A stretch of DNA of 6,489 bases from Clostridiales bacterium (GTDB lineage Bacteria; Bacillota; Clostridia; Lachnospirales; Lachnospiraceae): contig JAATEU010000190.1 of the NCBI GenBank assembly GCA_015655565.1, positions 1 to 6,489 on the forward strand, in the 5' to 3' direction. Below are positions 1-5,655 of this stretch, piece by piece. Made by a program: the position numbers and the translations under genes. The notes beneath the pieces are model-generated. The model had not been told where the DNA came from and did no database searches. It worked only from the letters and a program-made list of their open reading frames with translations. Each line of letters starts with the position of its first letter. The first letter of the stretch is position 1.

Positions 1-482
1 GCGCGGGCTATGGATACACGCTGTGACTGACCGCCGGACAGCTGATAGGGATAGGCTTCAGCCTTCTCTCCAAGACCTAATTTATCCAGCAATTCGTATG
101 CGGTTCTTTCCGCCTTCTCTTTTGGAATCCCCGCAACACAGATTGGCGCTTCCGTAATATTTCTTAATACATTATAATGGGGAAACAGATTAAAGCTCTG
201 AAAAACCAGACCTGTTTTCATCCGTATTTTCTTTAAGACATTCTCCCCGGCATAAATGCTTTTTCCCTTTTTACCGGACACCATCGTGTCACCATCTACT
301 ATAATTTCACCGGAATCAACGGTTTCTAACCGGTTAAGACATCGTAATAAGGTTGATTTACCGGAACCTGAGGAACCGATAATGGATATGATCTCACCAT
401 TTTCCACGGTAAGGGTTATATCTTTTAACACCTGGAGGTTATCAAAGCTTTTTTCCAAATTATTTACTTCTAATATACTCAT
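1..482 (-). CDS. Polar amino-acid ABC transporter ATP-binding protein (3' end outside window)
   Basis: This is the ATPase of an amino-acid importer; it binds the cytoplasmic face of the permease encoded just upstream and powers uptake. The first 160 residues are visible. They show a Walker A motif GSSGSGKST (residues 36-44), the Q-loop glutamine at 95 inside VFQSFNLFPH, and the ABC signature LSGGQSQR starting at 148. The Q-loop and signature text match the GlnQ/HisP amino-acid family. Walker B and the H-loop lie beyond base 1. The start is the ATG at 480-482, preceded by AGGAGG with a 7-nt spacer; the gene begins 16 nt after the permease stop, so the two are co-transcribed and probably translationally linked. 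The stretch between Walker A and the Q-loop (about residues 66-88) is somewhat long and lysine-rich. The substrate cannot be read from this subunit. Confidence 0.95.
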   Translation of the reverse strand, partial: MSILEVNNLEKSFDNLQVLKDITLTVENGEIISIIGSSGSGKSTLLRCLNRLETVDSGEIIVDGDTMVSGKKGKSIYAGENVLKKIRMKTGLVFQSFNLFPHYNVLRNITEAPICVAGIPKEKAERTAYELLDKLGLGEKAEAYPYQLSGGQSQRVSIAR

Positions 483-498
483 ATAATTTCCTCCTGAG

Positions 499-1149
499 CT
501 ACCGATAATAACTCATCCTGCTTTCCGCTATGGAACAACATTTCGATACTGCACTGTTCATGATTAAATAAAATACCCCTGCCATAATTAAAGGAATCAG
601 TGAACTTATCTTTGACATGGTATCCGTAGCAAGCCCATATATTTCGCTGACCCCAATAACACTTACCAAAGCGGTATCCTTTACTAAAGTCATAAATTCA
701 TTTCCCATGGAGGGAAGGATACGTTTTATAACCTGGGGCAATATAATTTTAAAAAAGGTCTGACGTTTACCGAATCCTAATACCGCAGCCGCTTCATATT
801 GTCCTTTTGGCATGGATTCAATGCCGGAACGGTATATTTCCGCAAAATAAGCCGCATAATTAATGGATATTGCCAAAATGGCCGCCCAAAACCTGGGTAA
901 GGTATCCCCAAATATATAATAAGGAAAATAAAAAAAGAAAAACAGCTGTAGTATTAAAGGTGTTCCTCTCATAATTAACAGGTAGAAACGTATAGGTCCA
1001 TTCACAAGTATATATTTAGACATTCTTCCGAATGAAACGATTAAACCCAATGGTAATCCAAATAGTAAGGTTAAGACAAATATCTTTATGGTTACAACGG
1101 ATGCTTCACACATAATTTTAAGTAAATGAAACAATGCTTCTTGTGACAT
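499..1149 (-). CDS. Polar amino-acid ABC transporter permease (HisM/GlnP family)
   Basis: This 216-aa integral membrane protein forms the channel of the importer, together with the binding lipoprotein upstream and the ATPase downstream. Hydrophobic segments lie near residues 19-40, 53-80, 86-104 and 183-200. The family hallmark RGTPLILQLFFFFYF is at 61-75. The EAA loop that contacts the ATPase starts at 119 (EAAAVLGFGKRQTFFKIILP), and it is followed by the NEFMTLVKDTALVSVIG stretch common to His/Gln/Cys-type permeases. The length is normal for the family and nothing looks damaged. The ATG at 1147-1149 has AGGAGG 6 nt upstream. A separate promoter (1186-1214) lies just in front, so this gene and the ATPase need not depend wholly on the binding-protein promoter. 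The family usually works as a homodimer when only one permease gene is present, as here; that is inference. Confidence 0.96.
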   Translation of the reverse strand: MSQEALFHLLKIMCEASVVTIKIFVLTLLFGLPLGLIVSFGRMSKYILVNGPIRFYLLIMRGTPLILQLFFFFYFPYYIFGDTLPRFWAAILAISINYAAYFAEIYRSGIESMPKGQYEAAAVLGFGKRQTFFKIILPQVIKRILPSMGNEFMTLVKDTALVSVIGVSEIYGLATDTMSKISSLIPLIMAGVFYLIMNSAVSKCCSIAESRMSYYR

Positions 1150-1185
1150 CTCAAGCCTCCTTAATATAAAATCCGATACTTTTGT

Positions 1186-1214
1186 ATTATATCACACTTT
1201 ACTGCATTAGTGAA
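1186..1214 (-). promoter_or_regulatory. Promoter for permease and ATPase genes
   Basis: On the minus strand a perfect TATAAT -10 (1186-1191) is preceded by an extended TGn motif. A TTCACT -35 (1209-1214) lies at an ideal 17-bp spacing. The start of transcription would fall near 1179, about 30 nt before the permease ATG. It sits downstream of the intercistronic hairpin, so it can supply permease and ATPase even if transcripts from the binding-protein gene stop at the hairpin. This is read from the sequence only. Confidence 0.65.
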
Positions 1215-1244
1215 GTAATTTATTACATTGAATCAGGACAAACC

Positions 1245-1346
1245 AAGAAAAGATTGTCACCCGGAAAGTCCATAAAAATCTATATTATGAATATACATAC
1301 ATTGCTATTCATTCAATAGATAAATCGGACTTTCCGAATGACAATC
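1245..1346 (-). terminator. Long intercistronic hairpin with U-rich tail, probable (partial) terminator
   Basis: Two 20-nt arms, 1327-1346 and 1252-1271, pair 18/20 by Watson-Crick. Read as minus-strand RNA, the two exceptions become U-G wobbles, so the whole outer stem pairs only in the direction the operon is transcribed. Inside it a second stem (1306-1321 with 1278-1293, 13/16) closes a 12-nt loop. The minus-strand transcript leaves the stem into UUUUCUU (1245-1251). The position after the binding-protein stop and before the permease promoter suggests a leaky terminator or mRNA-stabilising structure that raises the binding protein above the membrane parts. The long, two-part stem is unusual for a simple terminator; a small palindromic mobile repeat is the alternative. 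Confidence 0.6.
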
Positions 1347-1384
1347 AGGAAGACACAAGCATTTTCAAACACGCTCCAGTAAAT

Positions 1385-2212
1385 TTACTCCACCGTAGTA
1401 AGGTCTTCCCCCATCCAGGTTTCGCTGATTTGAGCTAATGTACCGTCTTCGGCCATTTCTTTCAGATATTTCCCAACTTCAGTGCATAATGCTTCTTCAC
1501 CTTTTCTAAAACCCACCACATAGTCTTCATCCGCCAATGTTTCCTTCAGAATTTTATAGGTTCCGGCCTCTTTTTCCATGTAATAACGTGCAACTACCTC
1601 ATCCATCACCACGGCATCCGAACCGGAAACTTTCAGGTCTAAAAGTGCCTGTACATTATCATCCACTTTAACTAATTCCTTTAAGGAATCCTTAAAACCT
1701 TCATTGGCATCTATTGCATCCGATGCCGTAGAACCATTTTGAATGACAACTGTCTTACCGGCCAGATCCGCTAAGGTATTAACTTCACTTGCAGCCAGAA
1801 CAATTGCTACTTGTGTATTTTTCATATATGGAATGCTTAAGGTCATAGCTTCGGCACGTTCTTCATTATAAGTCATCCCATTCCAGATACAGTCAATATT
1901 TTTAGTGGAAAGCTCAAATTTTATTGCATCCCAGCTGATAGGCTGGATAACAAGCTCCACACCCATTCGTTTACATACTTCCCTGGCTACATCAATGTCA
2001 AATCCTACAATTTCCTGGTTATCATCCTTAAAACCCATAGGTGGAAATGCATCATCCAGGCCTAATACAAGCTCTCCTTTTGCTTTGATATCATCAAGAG
2101 AGGTGTCTTGTCCCGTCACATTCCCTGTATTTTCATTATCCTTTTTAGAACAGCAGGCTGCAAACGCTGCAATAACCATTGCCATTAATATCAGCTTTAA
2201 TAATTTCTTCAT
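1385..2212 (-). CDS. Amino-acid ABC transporter substrate-binding lipoprotein (SBP family 3)
   Basis: This 275-aa extracellular lipoprotein captures a polar amino acid and hands it to the permease encoded downstream. It opens with a lipoprotein signal: MKKLLK, a hydrophobic core, and FAAC with the lipid-anchor cysteine at 20. An Asn/Asp/Thr-rich linker follows (about 24-40). The mature domain has the family-3 signature GFDIDVAREVCKRM (70-83), the IWNGMT hinge region (109-114) with the substrate-carboxylate arginine expected in the following EER (117-119), and a VVMDEV segment (201-206) whose Asp normally holds the ligand amino group. The chosen ATG (2210-2212) has GGAGG about 11 nt upstream and starts a proper signal peptide. 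An ATG six codons further upstream (2228-2230) overlaps that ribosome binding site and has none of its own. The importer identity is firm; the exact ligand is not. Confidence 0.95.
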   Translation of the reverse strand: MKKLLKLILMAMVIAAFAACCSKKDNENTGNVTGQDTSLDDIKAKGELVLGLDDAFPPMGFKDDNQEIVGFDIDVAREVCKRMGVELVIQPISWDAIKFELSTKNIDCIWNGMTYNEERAEAMTLSIPYMKNTQVAIVLAASEVNTLADLAGKTVVIQNGSTASDAIDANEGFKDSLKELVKVDDNVQALLDLKVSGSDAVVMDEVVARYYMEKEAGTYKILKETLADEDYVVGFRKGEEALCTEVGKYLKEMAEDGTLAQISETWMGEDLTTVE

Positions 2213-2283
2213 ATTCCTGGAATCCTCCATAAGTATACATAATAAATTGAATAATTATACCATTCTTATAATAAGCACACATT

Positions 2284-2312
2284 ATAGTAGCATACACTTT
2301 TAATTATGTCAA
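2284..2312 (-). promoter_or_regulatory. Promoter of the ABC importer operon
   Basis: On the minus strand a perfect TTGACA -35 (2307-2312) is followed after 17 bp by TACTAT (2284-2289) with an extended -10 TGC directly before it. Transcription would start near 2277, giving a 5' leader of about 65 nt before the ATG. An 11-bp palindrome, CTTATTATAAG (2265-2275), lies at about +2 to +12 and is a possible operator. The leader is too short for an S-box or T-box, and none was seen. A second TATAAT lies just downstream (2252-2257) but lacks a convincing -35. Confidence 0.7.
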
Positions 2313-2377
2313 CAACTGGGAATATTAGCCACACGATAAACGCATGAATGAACATTTTATGTTGTTCCTGGATGTCT

Positions 2378-2426
2378 AAAAAAAGACTCTAAGATATTTT
2401 AGTTTAAGATTATATCATAAAGTCTT
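2378..2426 (-). terminator. Intrinsic terminator of the methyltransferase gene
   Basis: On the minus strand, arm 2413-2426 (beginning AAGACT) pairs with arm 2383-2396 (ending AGTCTT): 12 of 14 Watson-Crick plus one U-G wobble, with a 16-nt loop. The 3' arm runs into seven consecutive T (2378-2384 on the minus strand). It lies about 50 nt after the methyltransferase stop and before the importer promoter, so it separates the two transcription units. Confidence 0.8.
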
Positions 2427-2444
2427 CACTTCGGCATTTTTATC

Positions 2445-2489
2445 TTTATTACATACATCATTATTACATACACCATTATTATATACATC
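2445..2489. repeat. Three 15-bp tandem repeats spanning the methyltransferase stop codon
   Basis: Three adjacent copies of the unit ATTATTACATACATC are found at 2445-2459, 2460-2474 and 2475-2489, each differing from the consensus by one or two bases. The copy at 2475-2489 carries the last codons and the stop of the methyltransferase on the minus strand. Because 15 is a multiple of three, each further copy repeats an in-frame TAA, giving back-up stops. It looks like local slippage duplication; no protein-binding role is evident. Confidence 0.8.
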
Positions 2490-3960
2490 GAATTATTAAT
2501 ACATAAGCCCCTTCTTTTTTCGATATCTCATACTCCTTTTCCAAACGGTATATTTGGGGGGTTAAGAATTTCCTTATATAATCCCTGTCGTGGGAATACA
2601 GAATCATAATACCATCCTTCTTCATATGTTCTTTCGCTTTTATGAAAAAAACCCTGTACAGGTCATGAATTTCCTCTTCCTCTTTATGCCCCATAGCCCT
2701 TGGCATGTCAGTAAAGATTTCATCAAACAAATATTCATGTTTAAAATCAAAAAAATTCTTGTTAATATAATTTATAACGGCATGGGCAGCCCCGGTATTT
2801 TCCTTTGCTTTATCAATTGCAGCACCGTATATGTCCAGCCCATAGATTGTACCGGCGGGCACCAGCTTGTTGCGTTCAATTAACATGGTTCCCACACCGC
2901 AGAAAGGATCAAGAATCTGTGCTCCCTCTTTCAGATAATCCCTGGCCAATGCGGCTATTAATGCGGCATTAACCGGTTGTATACTGGTCGCTGTTGCATT
3001 TCTCCGGTAAGAAAATCTCTCATCCTTTAAGGTAAATAGCTTTATTAATATATTATAATTGCCTTCCTTGTTTTCTATCAGCCTTAGTTCAAACTCATAG
3101 TTTGAAGTACTGTTAATAAGTTTTCGATTCGTCAGACGCTCAATTTCAATACCAAGTTTTTTTGTAAATGCACTTTTCTTATCCAATTCCAGTTTACTTT
3201 TCAGTTCAATCCTAAAATAATATGGTGCATTCCCTTCATGCCTTAATTTCATAAATTCCATTATACTGCTGTGGGCTATGGCTTCAGCCGCTTTCTCCAC
3301 GTCTTTGCTGCAGGTCTTAATGTCCTCCGGCACAAATAATAATTCACCGTAAGTCCTTATGGGTAATATTTCCCTTAAATCATTTGTTTTTAATATAATT
3401 CCTGCATTGAATTCCTTCGCTTTTTTATCTTTAATCTGCTCAACCGTTATAGAAATAAAATTACGGTTCGTTAAAAGTACTACCTGGGAAGGCACCCGGT
3501 ATCCCTTAAAGGAATGCTGCTGTACACCTTCTGCCGATAATATCAGCCCGGACAACATCCTCATTTCTTCACGGATATGTTTTTTATTGGAATCCTCAGG
3601 TTTAAGGGCACTTAAAACAGACAGCCTTTCTTTCAATTCAGGAAGAAATTTATTATAATCCAACCCTTTTACAGCTGTTAAATATGAACTTTTTACAAAC
3701 AGTTGTGTTTCTTTCCCATAAGCTTCATAAAGTTTATCAAGAAAACAGGGTACTGCCAGTTCCCCCATTACCAAAGCTGCATTCTTTCTTACTTTTGCGT
3801 CTTCATTTTTTAAAAGCCGATCAAATATAGTGTAATCCGTACCAATTTGATACAGCAATGCCGCTTTATTATATCCCTCCTTTAACTCAGACTTTAACTG
3901 GATTAAATTCTGTCTGACATCGATATTTTCTTTTATTTTCTCAAATGTATCCCTTATCAT
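2479..3960 (-). CDS. HEAT-repeat / RNA methyltransferase-like fusion protein (UPF0020/TRM11 type)
   Basis: This 493-aa cytoplasmic protein has two parts. Residues about 25-120 are paired helices with HEAT-like text (DAKVRKNAALVMGELA near 54-69). Residues about 330-493 are a class I, SAM-dependent methyltransferase of the kind that modifies guanosines in tRNA or rRNA. DPFCGVGTM (351-359) is the SAM-binding loop and GLDIYGAAIDKA (374-385) the second SAM strand. SIQPVNAALIAAL (326-338) resembles the helix before the SAM site in THUMP-type enzymes. Motif IV is atypical: TDMPRAMG (417-424) where active members usually carry an NPPYG- or DPPYG-like turn, so substrate or activity may differ. The middle (about 150-320) may be a diverged THUMP-like RNA-binding region, but I could not prove it. 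The ATG at 3958-3960 follows AGGAG by 5 nt and is preferred over a TTG six codons upstream (3976-3978). The gene probably shares an mRNA with the small ORF just upstream. Confidence 0.88.
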   Translation of the reverse strand: MIRDTFEKIKENIDVRQNLIQLKSELKEGYNKAALLYQIGTDYTIFDRLLKNEDAKVRKNAALVMGELAVPCFLDKLYEAYGKETQLFVKSSYLTAVKGLDYNKFLPELKERLSVLSALKPEDSNKKHIREEMRMLSGLILSAEGVQQHSFKGYRVPSQVVLLTNRNFISITVEQIKDKKAKEFNAGIILKTNDLREILPIRTYGELLFVPEDIKTCSKDVEKAAEAIAHSSIMEFMKLRHEGNAPYYFRIELKSKLELDKKSAFTKKLGIEIERLTNRKLINSTSNYEFELRLIENKEGNYNILIKLFTLKDERFSYRRNATATSIQPVNAALIAALARDYLKEGAQILDPFCGVGTMLIERNKLVPAGTIYGLDIYGAAIDKAKENTGAAHAVINYINKNFFDFKHEYLFDEIFTDMPRAMGHKEEEEIHDLYRVFFIKAKEHMKKDGIMILYSHDRDYIRKFLTPQIYRLEKEYEISKKEGAYVLIIRCI

Positions 3961-3970
3961 GGAATCTCCT

Positions 3971-4072
3971 TTATTCAATGGTTTGCGTATTATTTCCTGT
4001 TTCAGTGAAGGGAATTTCCTTTGGCTTTTTCTCCCTTTCCGTTATTACTGCTTCAAATCTATATATTTTAAT
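3971..4072 (-). CDS. Candidate 33-aa ORF with AUU start, upstream of the methyltransferase
   Basis: A short ORF begins KIYRFEAVITERE after its first codon and ends GNNTQTIE. It has AGGAG (4081-4085) 8 nt before an ATT codon (4070-4072) and no ATG, GTG or TTG at that distance. Its TAA (3971-3973) abuts the AGGAG used by the methyltransferase 10 nt before that gene's ATG, a layout typical of translational coupling. The promoter at 4101-4130 puts the transcript start near 4094, just before this ribosome binding site, so the site seems meant to be used. An in-frame TTG at 4091-4093 would be almost leaderless and is less likely. The product is charged and soluble, and I do not recognise it; KIYRFEAVI faintly recalls the start of small DUF1905-like proteins. 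It could be a real leader peptide, the remnant of a gene that lost its ATG, or chance. Confidence 0.45.
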   Translation of the reverse strand: MKIYRFEAVITEREKKPKEIPFTETGNNTQTIE

Positions 4073-4100
4073 TTTTTCAGCTCCTTTTATCAATCGCTTT

Positions 4101-4130
4101 ATTATACCATACCGCAACCGGAATAATCAA
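4101..4130 (-). promoter_or_regulatory. Promoter for the small ORF and methyltransferase
   Basis: On the minus strand a perfect TATAAT (4101-4106) with an extended -10 TGG is preceded by TTGATT (4125-4130) at an 18-bp spacing. Transcription would begin near 4094, about 134 nt before the methyltransferase ATG. It is divergent from the promoter at 4184-4212, and a 10-bp palindrome GTAAATTTAC (4149-4158) lies between the two. Confidence 0.65.
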
Positions 4131-4183
4131 AGGTTTCAACTCCGAAAAGTAAATTTACGATAAGTAAATTTCTTTCATCTATG

Positions 4184-4212
4184 TTGACTTCTATGAACAT
4201 TTATGCTACTGT
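4184..4212 (+). promoter_or_regulatory. Promoter of the sodium-pump decarboxylase unit
   Basis: TTGACT (4184-4189) is followed by a 17-bp spacer ending in an extended TGC, then TACTGT (4207-4212). Transcription would start near 4219, leaving a leader of about 207 nt before the coding region. A TATAAT at 4216-4221 is a possible alternative -10 but has no matching -35. The -10 lies inside one arm of the inverted repeat at 4199-4249. Confidence 0.6.
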
Positions 4213-4249
4213 ATTTATAATTAGATATAGGGGGGCAGTCAGCATAAAT
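4199..4249. repeat. Inverted repeat overlapping the -10 element and transcription start
   Basis: ATTTATGCTACTG (4199-4211) is the reverse complement of CAGTCAGCATAAAT (4236-4249) apart from a single extra base, with 24 bp between. The left arm covers the -10 element and the right arm lies in the early transcribed leader. A third partial copy, TTTATGC, is at 4278-4284. The arrangement fits a repressor binding two half-sites around the start, but the right arm also takes part in the leader RNA fold, so its role is uncertain. Confidence 0.55.
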
Positions 4250-4425
4250 CGGCATATAAATGGTATCTATCTGCTTGTTTATGCAGTTAAATCAACATTA
4301 TGGGCGGAAACGTTCTGGTTTAATTTGAAATGACAAAACCTGTATCCTCTCAAAGGATACAGGTTTTGTATTGCTATAAACTCTATAAACTATAATCTTG
4401 TACACGCACGAAGGGAGAATTTTCA
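4219..4425 (+). ncRNA. Structured 5' leader, candidate riboswitch or attenuator of the sodium-pump gene
   Basis: The leader can form several helices one after another. GCATAAA (4242-4248) pairs perfectly with TTTATGC (4278-4284). Directly adjoining it, a 10-pair stem (4285-4294 with 4316-4325, two wobbles) continues across a 7-nt 5' bulge (4295-4301) into GGGCG/CGTTC (4302-4306/4311-4315), capped by a GAAA tetraloop (4307-4310). TAGATA (4222-4227) may also close on TATCTA (4264-4269). Then come the hairpin terminator (4333-4369) and the ribosome binding site AGGGAG (4412-4417). A GNRA-capped bulged helix followed by a terminator before a single transport gene is the usual plan of a metabolite- or ion-sensing riboswitch. 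I do not recognise a class: no purine, TPP, SAM, FMN, lysine, glycine, c-di-GMP-I, ZTP or T-box core was seen. Sodium-responsive riboswitches are known, and the gene makes that ligand plausible, but I cannot confirm it from memory of the consensus. Confidence 0.55.
4333..4369 (+). terminator. Leader terminator hairpin
   Basis: A perfect 15-bp stem (4333-4347 with 4355-4369) closes a 7-nt loop TCTCAAA. Its base pairs AAAA with TTTT, and the following bases TATTGCTAT are only moderately T-rich. It lies inside the leader of the plus-strand gene with no upstream plus-strand gene in sight, so it should act as an attenuator. The G-run at 4229-4234 can pair with TCCTCT (4345-4350) at the top of this hairpin, a possible antiterminator contact. 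Confidence 0.7.
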
Positions 4426-5562
4426 ATGGAATTTTTATTATCGGGAATAACATCTATTACAATCCCGCAATTAATTATGTATGTTGTCGGCATCGTTTTA
4501 ATTTATCTGGCAATTGCCAAAGGCTATGAACCATCCTTATTATTGCCTATGGGATTTGGTGCTATTCTGGTCAATTTGCCATCATCAGGAGTGCTGAATC
4601 AGTCTTTAACCGGCATTGGAGAAACCCAGGGTATTATTGAGTGGCTCTTTCATGTAGGAATTGAAGCCTCAGAGGCACTGCCCATCTTATTATTCATTGG
4701 AATCGGTGCCATGATTGACTTTGGTCCGCTGCTTTCAAATCCTATTATGTTTTTATTCGGAGCAGCCGCACAATTTGGTATCTTCTTTACTTTATCGGTG
4801 GCTACCTTGCTAGGCTTTAACTTAGCGGACTCTGCTTCTATTGCTATTATCGGTGCAGCGGATGGTCCAACCTCCATACTGGTATCTCAAATATTAAATT
4901 CGAAATACATCGGTGCTATTGCTGTGGCTGCTTATTCCTACATGGCCTTGGTACCATTAGTACAACCTGTAGCAATCAAGTTGGTTACCACAAAAAAGGA
5001 ACGCTTAATCCGTATGCCATATAACCCCATATCCGTTTCAAAAAGAATAAGAATTATGTTTCCTATTTTAGTTACTTTTATCGCCGGCCTGGTGGCTCCT
5101 ATGTCCGTTGCTTTAGTCGGTTTCTTAATGTTTGGCAATCTGCTTCGTGAATGCGGTGTTTTGAACAGCTTGTCTGAAGCAGCACAAAGTACGCTTGCCA
5201 ACCTTATAACATTATTGCTTGGTATAACGATTTCCTTTAGCATGAAGTCGGATGAATTCGTTACCTGGGAAACCATTTTGATCATGGGACTCGGATTAGT
5301 TGCTTTTATTTTCGACACCATTGGCGGGGTATTATTTGCAAAATTTATAAATCTGTTCCGAAAGAATAAAATCAATCCTATGATCGGTGCAGCCGGAATA
5401 TCCGCATTCCCCATGTCTGCCCGTGTTGTTCAAAAGATGGCTATTAAGGAAGATCCTACGAACCATTTATTAATGCATGCTATCGGAGCTAATGTTTCAG
5501 GACAGATTGCATCCGTTGTAGCAGGTGGAATAATAATTGGTCTTATCAGTAATTTACTGTAA
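4426..5562 (+). CDS. Sodium ion-translocating decarboxylase beta subunit (OadB/GcdB/MmdB family)
   Basis: This 378-aa polytopic membrane protein is the sodium channel of biotin-dependent decarboxylase pumps. It decarboxylates carboxybiotin on the partner subunit and exports Na+. Family hallmarks are clear: GAADGPTSILVSQ (143-155) holds the conserved Asp (146) equivalent to the Na+-binding Asp of the Klebsiella enzyme; AAYSYMALVPLVQP (168-181) has the conserved tyrosine region; SARVVQK (331-337) and GANVSGQIASVVAGG (354-368) form the conserved C-terminal helices. The length fits the shorter clostridial type; the enterobacterial type is about 50 residues longer. The ATG follows AGGGAG by 8 nt. 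The next gene encodes a tiny gamma-like partner, but no carboxyltransferase or biotin protein is nearby, so oxaloacetate, methylmalonyl-CoA and glutaconyl-CoA cannot be told apart. Expression is probably governed by the structured leader upstream. Confidence 0.95.
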   Translation: MEFLLSGITSITIPQLIMYVVGIVLIYLAIAKGYEPSLLLPMGFGAILVNLPSSGVLNQSLTGIGETQGIIEWLFHVGIEASEALPILLFIGIGAMIDFGPLLSNPIMFLFGAAAQFGIFFTLSVATLLGFNLADSASIAIIGAADGPTSILVSQILNSKYIGAIAVAAYSYMALVPLVQPVAIKLVTTKKERLIRMPYNPISVSKRIRIMFPILVTFIAGLVAPMSVALVGFLMFGNLLRECGVLNSLSEAAQSTLANLITLLLGITISFSMKSDEFVTWETILIMGLGLVAFIFDTIGGVLFAKFINLFRKNKINPMIGAAGISAFPMSARVVQKMAIKEDPTNHLLMHAIGANVSGQIASVVAGGIIIGLISNLL

Positions 5563-5655
5563 AAAAATATTACTTATGTTATCCATTATTGTCCATAATA
5601 AAAGTATGTAATTTCATAACTTTTTAAGAGCCAGCTGTTAGGAAAGGAGTATCTT

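Noticed and set aside
3976..3978. TTG as the methyltransferase start, adding six residues
   Set aside because: It has no ribosome binding site, and the AGGAG that follows it is perfectly placed for the ATG at 3958-3960.
3945..4163. A 72-codon plus-strand open frame upstream of the methyltransferase
   Set aside because: No ribosome binding site, and it runs antisense to the methyltransferase start, the AUU-start ORF and their promoter.
4260..4328. A 22-codon ORF (ATG at 4260) inside the leader as an attenuator peptide
   Set aside because: No ribosome binding site at a usable distance, no run of one amino acid's codons, and its bases are used by the predicted helices.
4366..4396. A second promoter just before the beta-subunit gene (TATAAT at 4391-4396)
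   Set aside because: The only -35-like sequences (TTGTAT, TTGCTA) have spacings of 19 and 14 bp; the nearby CTATAAACT direct repeat explains the TA-rich text. Possible but not supported.
4938..5414. A 158-codon open frame on the minus strand inside the beta-subunit gene
   Set aside because: It lies antisense to a clearly conserved membrane protein and has no ribosome binding site; it is a by-product of that gene's codon pattern. The same holds for the open frames at 4650-4877 (minus) and 256-486, 1905-2303, 2590-2883 and 3359-3658 (plus).
5563..5655. A structured element between the beta subunit and the small subunit
   Set aside because: Only short imperfect AT pairings were found; no terminator or promoter could be supported.
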